Positions 20,808 through 25,211 of a DNA stretch of 25,211 nucleotides are shown piece by piece; positions within the stretch are counted from its first letter, which is position 1; each line of letters opens with the position of its first letter. The notes below the pieces were generated by a model. The model saw only the letters and a list, made by a program, of their open reading frames with translations. It searched no databases and was not told the origin of the DNA. Both the position numbers and the translations under genes were made by a program. Source of the DNA: a virus; the IMG/VR virus record IMGVR_UViG_3300037883_000017, positions 1 to 25,211 of that record; one strand, 5' to 3'.

Positions 20808-20835
20808 ATCCTAACCTTTCCAGGCTAATTGTCAA
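20808..20835 (-). promoter_or_regulatory. Promoter of the repressor gene (probably leaderless)
   Basis: On the minus strand: -35 TTGACA (20830-20835, perfect), 16-base spacer, -10 TAGGAT (20808-20813). Only seven bases separate the -10 from the ATG at 20800, so transcription would start at or next to the start codon. Confidence 0.7.
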
Positions 20836-20853
20836 GTGCCTACGTTTCTGTGT

Positions 20854-20874
20854 ATTGTAATATTCTGTAACAAT
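20854..20874. promoter_or_regulatory. Operator candidate, 21-bp imperfect palindrome
   Basis: ATTGT...ACAAT arms with further symmetric bases (ATTGTnAnA...TnTnACAAT). It lies in the middle of the divergent intergenic zone, 19 bases upstream of the repressor promoter -35. It is likely bound by the small HTH protein or another regulator. Confidence 0.5.
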
Positions 20875-20901
20875 TCGTGATAGTCATATGCCATTTAGCG
20901 G

Positions 20902-20932
20902 TTGATCTTAATAGGCAACGGACTATTATCAA
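20902..20932 (+). promoter_or_regulatory. Early plus-strand promoter overlapped by an inverted repeat
   Basis: -35 TTGATC (20902-20907), 16-base spacer, -10 TATTAT (20924-20929), start expected near 20936, 19 bases before the first plus-strand gene. The same bases form arms TTGAT..AATAG (20902-20914, with a 3-base bulge) and CTATTATCAA (20923-20932), so a repressor binding there would cover the promoter. Confidence 0.55.
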
Positions 20933-20954
20933 CTCAACCGATAGGGGAATGGTC

Positions 20955-21119
20955 ATGCAAAAGCTGCTCGATACCTTCGCCGCAAACCCGAGCCCCAAGG
21001 CCGCCGAGCGCGTCGCCGTTTACCTGCGCCGCCATCCCATGAGCGAATGCCTGCTCGCCCCCATTGACCTCGCCATTCTGCGCTATGCGGTGCAGGTCGC
21101 CGGCACCAATAGGAGCTGA
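20955..21119 (+). CDS. First gene of early operon, small helical protein
   Basis: 54 aa: MQKLLDTFAANPSPKAAERV followed by AVYLRRHPMSECLL and DLAILRYAVQVAGTNRS. AGGGGA lies about 6 bases before ATG 20955, which decides between two close ATGs. It is helical and slightly basic. First-transcribed small phage proteins often target host functions, but nothing specific is visible. Confidence 0.6.
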   Translation: MQKLLDTFAANPSPKAAERVAVYLRRHPMSECLLAPIDLAILRYAVQVAGTNRS

Positions 21120-21123
21120 TGCC

Positions 21124-21327
21124 ATGTCCGACTGCTCCGAAACCATCCGTCAAGACGTGATCGCCGCGCTCAAAGCCGCCCACGATCTAGCATGGCGCGC
21201 GCAGGATCATCAGAAAGTGATCCGCTGCATCAACGACCTGCGCAAGCTGGGCGCGATCAAGATCGAGCCGGCAGTCGAGATCGTCGGCCGCAAGAGATCG
21301 GCCATTCACGGTCATACGACGTGGTGA
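21124..21327 (+). CDS. Small helical phage protein
   Basis: 67 aa: ETIRQDVIAALKAAHDLAWR, then QDHQKVIRCINDLRKLGAIK and a basic end (GRKRSAIHGHTTW). AGGAG lies 8 bases before the ATG; it follows the preceding stop by four bases. It reads as a two-helix bundle. No family recognised. Confidence 0.6.
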   Translation: MSDCSETIRQDVIAALKAAHDLAWRAQDHQKVIRCINDLRKLGAIKIEPAVEIVGRKRSAIHGHTTW

Positions 21328-21331
21328 TGTC

Positions 21332-21490
21332 ATGATCCTATATCGCTTTGTCGTCGCGCTGATTTACGTCATCGCTTGTGTTCTGATCGGCGCCACGCTG
21401 GCGCTCGTCGTTCACGCCGCGCCGCGCTGCTCGTCGAATTCGCCGCCCGGGCCGACTATCGGGCACGTTATCAAACTTTACGGATGCTGA
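21332..21490 (+). CDS. 52-aa protein with N-terminal membrane segment
   Basis: MILYRFVVALIYVIACVLIG followed by ATLALVVHAAPRC gives one strong membrane segment or signal peptide, with a short Ser/Pro tail ending KLYGC. It starts four bases after the preceding stop and ends 17 bases before the next gene. The VHAAP site could be cut by signal peptidase. It could be a small inner-membrane or periplasmic early protein (inference). Confidence 0.5.
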   Translation: MILYRFVVALIYVIACVLIGATLALVVHAAPRCSSNSPPGPTIGHVIKLYGC

Positions 21491-21507
21491 AACGAGGAGA
21501 GACTGAC

Positions 21508-22443
21508 ATGGCATTTCTTGACCGCACCAATCACGAACGCCTCGCCGCGGCAGCGACCGCGCGCATGATGGCTTCGGTCATCGCCGACAAATACATCCCT
21601 GCGGCCGACCGACAGGTCGCGCCGACCGATAATCAATCGGACGATCTCGATCAGCTCGAGCGCGACGCGATCGCGGCCGAGGGTGCCGAGCCGGACGACG
21701 ACGACTTTTCGCAAGTCGAGATCGATCCCGACAAGGAACTGAAATGCGCCAGCGTCGCATTCGCCGAGCTGAAAGCGTGGATGGAAACAACGCCGGTCAT
21801 TGTCACGCCAGAGATCGCCAAGCTGGGCGCCGATTGGAAACATCGGACCTCGATTTCGCTCAAGGCCGCCGACGACGAACGCGATGCCAAGGTCCGGCCG
21901 CATAACGAGCATGTGCGCAAGGTCAATGCCGCCTATAAGATCGTCCTCGATCCGCTCGATCGGCTGTTTAAGGAACTGCGCTCGCGGCTGACGACTTTCG
22001 AGCGCGCCGAGACCGCAAAGCGAGAGGCCGCGGCGGCGCTGATCCGTCAGCACGCCGAGGATGCCGCGAGGATCGCCCGGGAAGCCGAGGCGCAGCTCGC
22101 CGAGGCCGTCGACGACGCCGCCCAGGGCGCCGAGTCCGACGTCGGCGGCGCGATCGAGACGGTCGAGGCCGCCCTGCAGGTCGCCGCCCGGCTGCAGCGG
22201 CAGGCCGCAGTCGCCGAGCGCGACAGCCACGTTCGCATCCCCTCGGCCATGGGCAAAGCCATTAGCGGGCGCACTTACAAAGAGCTGATCGTCGCCGATC
22301 TCGAGGCCGCGATTATCGCGATCCGCCACATGGGGCTGACCGAGCGGATCGCCGACGCGATCTGCCTCGAGGCCAAGGCCTTCAAAGCGACCTGGGGCGA
22401 ACTGCCCGAGGGCGTGATCGAGAACAGCGAAAAGCGGATTTAG
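21508..22443 (+). CDS. Coiled-coil early phage protein
   Basis: 311 aa from ATG 21508, with GAGGAG at good distance. N-terminus helical (TNHERLAAAATARMMASVIA). An acidic segment (AEGAEPDDDDFSQVEIDPDK) follows, then LKAADDERDAKVRPHNEHVR and FERAETAKREAAAALIRQHA continuing as a long Ala/Glu/Arg coiled coil. A compact C-terminal domain runs SGRTYKELIVADLEAAIIAI to the end. Proteins with this layout (ADDERxxxxxPH..., coiled coil, C-terminal domain) are common in phage early operons near recombination or ssDNA-binding genes. Their role is not clear to me. Confidence 0.7.
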   Translation: MAFLDRTNHERLAAAATARMMASVIADKYIPAADRQVAPTDNQSDDLDQLERDAIAAEGAEPDDDDFSQVEIDPDKELKCASVAFAELKAWMETTPVIVTPEIAKLGADWKHRTSISLKAADDERDAKVRPHNEHVRKVNAAYKIVLDPLDRLFKELRSRLTTFERAETAKREAAAALIRQHAEDAARIAREAEAQLAEAVDDAAQGAESDVGGAIETVEAALQVAARLQRQAAVAERDSHVRIPSAMGKAISGRTYKELIVADLEAAIIAIRHMGLTERIADAICLEAKAFKATWGELPEGVIENSEKRI

Positions 22444-22448
22444 TTGCT

Positions 22449-22504
22449 GGGTCATTCCAGATCACGGGATGACTCGGCGGCACGGAAAGTCACACGGACG
22501 CGGA
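22449..22504 (+). repeat. Leader-type repeat A, copy 2
   Basis: GGGTCATTCCAGATCACGGG at its start, GGCACGGAAAGTCACACGG near its end; 63 bases before the next start codon. TCATTCC pairs with GGGATGA around AGATCAC. It contains GACTC (22471-22475), a GANTC site. TTGCTGGGTCA (22444-22454) is the exact complement of a sequence at 23666-23676. Confidence 0.75.
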
Positions 22505-22511
22505 GAGTGTT

Positions 22512-22721
22512 ATGGAAGAATTAACGCATATGGTTCAATACCGCCGCACATCAGGCACTTGCGATTTGGGCTGGCACACAATAGCGGCGTTCGATTGCAG
22601 TTCCGCAGCGGACCACTACCGCAAGGAATGCGAGGGCTACGCTAAACAGCGCGACTACGAATACCGCGTCAGAGAAATCCCGCTTAACGCCGAAACGTGG
22701 GGAACCGCTGCCTGCCGTTGA
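22512..22721 (+). CDS. 69-aa accessory protein, unknown function
   Basis: MEELTHMVQYRRTSGTCDLG, then WHTIAAFDCSSAADHYRKEC and DYEYRVREIPLNAETWG. It reads as a small alpha/beta protein with three Cys near the centre and one near the end. GGAG lies 6 bases before the ATG. It is bracketed by repeat A (upstream) and repeat B, whose first three bases are its stop codon. No family was recognised. Its layout is shared with the unrelated 56-aa gene farther on. Confidence 0.6.
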   Translation: MEELTHMVQYRRTSGTCDLGWHTIAAFDCSSAADHYRKECEGYAKQRDYEYRVREIPLNAETWGTAACR

Positions 22722-22770
22722 CCAAACCGTAATCCCAGAGAATCCGTGACCCATAATCTTCAAACCGGAG
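22719..22770 (+). repeat. Leader-type repeat B, copy 1
   Basis: Starts with the stop codon TGA of the 69-aa gene, then AACCGTAATCCCAG, ATCCGTGACCCA and CAAACCGGAG, which supplies the ribosome site of the OB-fold gene. It matches copy 2 in 31 of the first 35 bases. Confidence 0.75.
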
Positions 22771-22778
22771 TAACGACC

Positions 22779-23375
22779 ATGAACGCCCACACTGATTTGA
22801 CCACGATCCGCGGAACCGTCGTCGCCATCGCGCCAGCGCCGGCAAGCAACCAATCCGGCAAGATCAAGCTGCAGGACGGCATGATCCTATCGGCCTTCAA
22901 AGAAAAACTCGATCTCGTCTATGCGGGCGAGTCCTATGCGTTCGGCGTGCAGATCAAGCCGGGCGAAAAGGGCCGCGTCTTTCACAACGTCAAGAGCGTG
23001 ACGCCGCTGGCGCTGATCAAGGATAATCCGCAATTTGTCAGCACGGCCGAGGTTGTGGCCCAGCGCCGGCCGACCGCCCAGGCGCAACCGCCGCAGCGCC
23101 AGCACCAGGCCGAGCAGCCCGGCAACGCACATGCGAACTGGACTCCGCCGCGGCAAGAGCCAATGGCACCGCCAGCGCAGCACGGCGCGGCATTCCCGGT
23201 CGAATGGCAGCGGCCGACCCATCCTCGCGACAGCCGTCGCATGTTCGTCTGCGCCATGCTCGGTCAGGACATCGCCGCAGGCCGCGTCGCTCACAACGAG
23301 GACGACTATGTCCTGCGCGTCGAAATGTGGTCGCGCGTGTACGATCGCACATTCGGCCTTAGCGATCCCGAATAG
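22779..23375 (+). CDS. Putative OB-fold ssDNA-binding protein
   Basis: 198 aa. N-terminal ~75 residues suggest an OB-fold: IRGTVVAIAPAPASNQSGKI, KLQDGMILSAFKEKLDLVYA, YAFGVQIKPGEKGRVFHNVK. A Gln/Pro/Ala-rich flexible linker (~85-145) follows. The C-terminal block RMFVCAMLGQDIAAGRV, then YVLRVEMWSRVYDRTFGL, resembles endings of phage ssDNA-binding proteins. ssDNA-binding proteins protect replication and recombination intermediates. GGAG from repeat B is the ribosome site. No acidic C-terminal tip typical of bacterial SSB is present (it ends LSDPE), so the call is tentative. Confidence 0.5.
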   Translation: MNAHTDLTTIRGTVVAIAPAPASNQSGKIKLQDGMILSAFKEKLDLVYAGESYAFGVQIKPGEKGRVFHNVKSVTPLALIKDNPQFVSTAEVVAQRRPTAQAQPPQRQHQAEQPGNAHANWTPPRQEPMAPPAQHGAAFPVEWQRPTHPRDSRRMFVCAMLGQDIAAGRVAHNEDDYVLRVEMWSRVYDRTFGLSDPE

Positions 23376-23390
23376 GCCGAGGCAATAATC

Positions 23391-23437
23391 GGGTCATTTC
23401 AGATCACGGGATGACTCGGCGGCACGAAAAGTCAGAC
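23391..23437 (+). repeat. Leader-type repeat A, copy 3
   Basis: GGGTCATTTCAGATCACGGG at the start, then GATGACTCGGCGGCACG and AAAAGTCA. TCATTTC pairs with GGGATGA using two G-U pairs. Holds GACTC at 23413-23417. It begins 66 bases before the next ATG. Confidence 0.75.
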
Positions 23438-23456
23438 AAACTCTCAGGAGCTAAAA

Positions 23457-23627
23457 ATGGCGCAAGGTGAATTCACGAAAGAAGAAGCGGCTGAGACCAT
23501 CAAGGCCGTTGACGAAATGTTCAAGGCGCTGCCGAAAGCGAAACAAGCCGCGTTTTTCGGTCATTTAAACGACGTTTGCCTTTTCCTTGAAGCGGCAAAA
23601 CGCGCCGCGCCTGCGGAAAAGAAATAA
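23457..23627 (+). CDS. 56-aa helical accessory protein
   Basis: MAQGEFTKEEAAETIKAVDE, then MFKALPKAKQAAFFGHLNDV and CLFLEAAKRAAPAEKK. Two or three amphipathic helices, no motif recognised. AGGAG seven bases before the ATG is strong. It lies between repeat A copy 3 and repeat B copy 2, as the 69-aa gene lies between the first pair, but the two proteins show no resemblance. Confidence 0.6.
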   Translation: MAQGEFTKEEAAETIKAVDEMFKALPKAKQAAFFGHLNDVCLFLEAAKRAAPAEKK

Positions 23628-23637
23628 CGACATCGGA

Positions 23638-23686
23638 TGACCGAACCGTAATCCCAGCATATCCGTGACCCAGCAAACCGAGGAGG
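23638..23686 (+). repeat. Leader-type repeat B, copy 2
   Basis: TGACCGAACCGTAATCCCAG followed by ATCCGTGACCCA and CAAACCGAGGAGG, which is the ribosome site of the KTSC gene. It begins 11 bases after the 56-aa gene stop. Confidence 0.75.
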
Positions 23687-23691
23687 CAACA

Positions 23692-23940
23692 ATGGCAATG
23701 CGACCCTTGAAATCGAGTTTTCTGCATTCGATCGACTACGACGAGCCATCGAAAACCCTGATCGTCATTTTCAAAAAGGGCGATCTCTATACCTATGACG
23801 GCGTGTCGGCCGAGCTGTTCGAAAAGATGATGGCGCACGAGCGGCCGAGCGCGGTCTTTATCGACGAGATCAGGGACAACTATCCCGCCACAAAAATCCG
23901 CGTGCCGGCCGCCTCGTCGGTGCCAGAACTTACGGCGTAA
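23692..23940 (+). CDS. KTSC domain protein
   Basis: 82 aa. LKSSFLHSIDYDEPSKTLIV followed by IFKKGDLYTYDGVSAELFEK and FIDEIRDNYPATKI matches the KTSC domain (small beta-alpha fold with S...i..i.Yd.....L.v.F..G..Y.Y..V). The domain occurs as short stand-alone proteins in phages and is sometimes linked to lysyl-tRNA synthetases or nucleases; function uncertain. GAGGAGG 6 bases before ATG 23692 is strong. The end (IRVPAASSVPELTA) is flexible. Confidence 0.75.
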   Translation: MAMRPLKSSFLHSIDYDEPSKTLIVIFKKGDLYTYDGVSAELFEKMMAHERPSAVFIDEIRDNYPATKIRVPAASSVPELTA

Positions 23941-23965
23941 GCCCCCCCAAGCATTGCGCCGTAGG

Positions 23966-24012
23966 GCGGCGCCTTGAGGAAATCCAAAGTGAGCAGACCA
24001 CAAGGGCGCCGC
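23966..24012. repeat. Inverted repeat in intergenic region
   Basis: GCGGCGCCTTG (23966-23976) and CAAGGGCGCCGC (24001-24012) form an 11-bp stem with one bulged G and a 24-base loop. A smaller hairpin (GCGCCG/CGGCGC) overlaps the left arm, so two structures exclude each other. No T-run follows. The rest of the gap 23941-24047 shows only a C-run at 23942-23948. Confidence 0.6.
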
Positions 24013-24047
24013 AGCATCTTCACCATCAGACCGAGGACTTGCAGGCC

Positions 24048-24230
24048 ATGAGATTTTTCCCCGATCAGGTCGAAATCGCCGATCTCGAGGAAATGTTCGG
24101 CCACGATGCCTCGGGCGACGAATTCGCCGAGCTTGACGACAACGATTGCACCAATCCGGGCGGTCATCTGTTCGTAACCAGTTGCGGCGAGACCAAATGT
24201 CGATATTGTCCTAAAATCGCGTGGCGATAG
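24048..24230 (+). CDS. Small Cys-rich protein
   Basis: 60 aa. N-terminus acidic (FFPDQVEIADLEEMFGHDAS), C-terminal half NDCTNPGGHLFVTSCGETKC followed by RYCPKIAWR. C..., C, C..C would bind one zinc ion. AGGA and GCAGG stand before ATG 24048; a TTG three codons upstream is less likely. Its stop codon lies in the ribosome site of the next gene. Function unknown. Confidence 0.6.
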   Translation: MRFFPDQVEIADLEEMFGHDASGDEFAELDDNDCTNPGGHLFVTSCGETKCRYCPKIAWR

Positions 24231-24238
24231 GAGCCAAG

Positions 24239-24394
24239 ATGCCTCGGGCGACAAAAGATCGCGGAATTTGCATGGCGCCGGGCTGTAATCGCTTTGTGCG
24301 ATCCAGCGGGGCGGCATATTGCGAAACCCATTACTATCGCATCAGGCGCGGAGATTCAAACGCCTTGCAGCGCGGCACGTCGGCGCGACAGTGA
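24239..24394 (+). CDS. 51-aa basic zinc-finger-like protein
   Basis: MPRATKDRGICMAPGCNRFV followed by SSGAAYCETHYYRIRRGDS. The C-x4-C and C-x2-H pairs plus HYYRIRRGD match small phage proteins resembling the zinc part of HNH nucleases (C..pgC...C..HY.R.r.GD), but no nuclease His-Asn-His is present. GGAG six bases before ATG 24239 is strong. Possibly nucleic-acid binding (inference). Confidence 0.6.
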   Translation: MPRATKDRGICMAPGCNRFVRSSGAAYCETHYYRIRRGDSNALQRGTSARQ

Positions 24395-24493
24395 GCCAAC
24401 GGCCAATGCCCGGCGGTCGGACGGACGCACTTAAACGGAAAATGGACGGTACTATCGTCCTTCGCTCGACAAATGAACCTCGGAGACGTTAGA

Positions 24494-24712
24494 ATGCCTC
24501 GCGCCAGCCGCCTCGATCCCGACGGTCGCCGCCCACTCGTCAAGGCCAATGACCGCTTTGTGGCGCGCATGAATAAGGCTATAAAATCAGGCCGCGAGAC
24601 TGCCGAGGCCGGAACCTTTGTCGACCTAACGCCGTCGAAAGCCCGGGCGACGCAAAGGCCGATGCAGATGTCCGGATGCGGATCGCCGGGCGCGGCCTGT
24701 CTTGGCGACTAA
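24494..24712 (+). CDS. Small basic phage protein, unknown function
   Basis: 72 aa from ATG 24494, chosen because GGAG lies 9 bases upstream; an ATG seven codons earlier has no ribosome site. Sequence: basic Pro/Arg N-terminus (PRASRLDPDGRRPLVKANDR), helix (FVARMNKAIKSGRETAEAG), and a Cys/Gly tail (SGCGSPGAACLGD). No function recognised. The 99 bp before it hold no gene. Confidence 0.55.
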   Translation: MPRASRLDPDGRRPLVKANDRFVARMNKAIKSGRETAEAGTFVDLTPSKARATQRPMQMSGCGSPGAACLGD

Positions 24713-24728
24713 AGAGAGAGGAAACATC

Positions 24729-24947
24729 ATGACCACGCAACAGCCTGATATTTTTTTGCAGGACACGGGCGACTTTTTTCGCGACTATCTCGCCGGCGAC
24801 GAAATGACTCGGCGAAATATGGCGCTCGGAATGCATCTGCGCTTGCATCAGCAGAATGACGAGCTGCGGCGCGTTAGATGGCTCGCGGTCGTCGCCTTCA
24901 CGCTTTTCGTTGCCTGCATCGTCGGCATTCTCGCGGCGACGTATTAG
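24729..24947 (+). CDS. Small tail-anchored membrane protein
   Basis: 72 aa: charged soluble N-terminal ~50 residues (DIFLQDTGDFFRDYLAGDEM, HLRLHQQNDELRRVR) and a C-terminal membrane segment WLAVVAFTLFVACIVGILAA. GAGAGGA before ATG 24729. Predicted N-in, C-out tail anchor. Early phage membrane proteins of this size sometimes serve superinfection exclusion, but that is only a possibility. Confidence 0.6.
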   Translation: MTTQQPDIFLQDTGDFFRDYLAGDEMTRRNMALGMHLRLHQQNDELRRVRWLAVVAFTLFVACIVGILAATY

Positions 24948-24972
24948 CTTCTGCAATGTCGGGAAAATGATC

Positions 24973-25211
24973 ATGACGATTGAGCCTCCGCGCTTCACTC
25001 TCGTAGATGCCGACCGCGCCTACGATGAATGGGGCGTCAATTGTGGGCCTGGCGCGCTCGCCGCGATCATGGGTATGACGCTCGATGAGGTTCGGCCGCA
25101 CATGGGAGACTTCGAGAAAAAGCACTATACAAATCCGACGTTGATGATCGCCGCGCTGCGCAGTACGCGCGCCGTCTATCGGCTCCTGAAATTAGGCGAC
25201 CAAACAGGCCC
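24973..25211 (+). CDS. Protein with NCGPGALAA motif, cysteine-peptidase-like (partial)
   Basis: About 79 residues are visible; the gene runs off the window. DEWGVNCGPGALAAIMGMTL followed by DEVRPHMGDFEKKHYTNPTL and LMIAALRSTRAVYRLL. The NCGPGALA segment resembles the N-terminal catalytic-cysteine helix of papain-like/C39-type peptidases; the His and Asp would lie beyond the window. ATG 24973 is preferred because GGGA is at good distance; ATG 24967 is possible. Could equally be a non-catalytic phage protein of the same fold. Confidence 0.5.
   Translation, partial: MTIEPPRFTLVDADRAYDEWGVNCGPGALAAIMGMTLDEVRPHMGDFEKKHYTNPTLMIAALRSTRAVYRLLKLGDQTG

Noticed and set aside
21478-22455. Long minus-strand frame opposite the coiled-coil gene
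   Set aside because: The plus-strand gene has a good ribosome site and typical phage sequence; the antisense translation is Gly/Arg/Leu-rich without a start signal.
1-25211. Integrase, attachment site, tRNA, rRNA or CRISPR array
   Set aside because: None could be recognised on either strand; the lifestyle (integrated prophage, phage-plasmid or lytic) therefore stays open.

Overview
This window reads as the central part of a tailed-phage genome (free phage, prophage or phage-plasmid) from a GC-rich alphaproteobacterium, most likely of the Rhizobiales. The reasons are the gene families (P22-like portal, large and small terminase, NusG-like factor, ParB/MT-A70 fusion, DUF2303, DUF1937, GcrA-like and KTSC proteins), the very compact layout with about 15 ATGA/GTGA stop-start overlaps and three TGATG junctions, and a GcrA-type regulator together with clustered GANTC sites. 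No integrase, rRNA, tRNA or CRISPR is seen. All names come from reading sequences by eye; no database was searched.

Layout. (1) 1-11657, minus strand: late packaging and head genes. In transcription order: small terminase, a Cys-rich protein, a one-TM protein, an HNH protein, a disordered G/R-rich protein, small membrane proteins, large terminase, a 28-aa mini-gene, a Tat-like small protein, several small head-region proteins including a capsid-staple-like one, the portal, and the start of a large polyvalent-domain protein that leaves the window. (2) 11658-11978: a 321-bp gap holding a candidate extended -10 promoter, three phased GACTC sites before the small terminase, and an intrinsic terminator closing the upstream operon. 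(3) 11979-20173, minus strand: an early/middle operon from a GcrA-like protein through DUF1937, DUF2303, ParB/MT-A70 and a winged-helix protein to a NusG-like factor. A 357-bp element with terminal inverted repeats and a 9-bp target duplication has inserted into it at 16857-17213. (4) 20174-20954: the control region, with a leader-type repeat, a Zn-ribbon gene, a perfect parS palindrome, a small HTH repressor gene and a divergent promoter/operator zone. (5) 20955-25211, plus strand: an early/accessory operon of small genes including an OB-fold ssDNA-binding-like protein and a KTSC protein. It carries two families of repeated leader sequences.

How it may work together (inference): the small HTH protein would control the divergent switch. 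The GcrA-like protein, or host GcrA acting with CcrM methylation, may act at GANTC-rich promoters. The NusG-like factor is placed to let polymerase pass the terminator before the packaging/head operon. The parS site could recruit host ParB for segregation or for local silencing, which would suit a plasmid-like prophage. The strongest observations for follow-up are the parS site, the TIR/TSD element with its reconstructable empty site, the repeated leaders, and the GANTC cluster at the late promoter.
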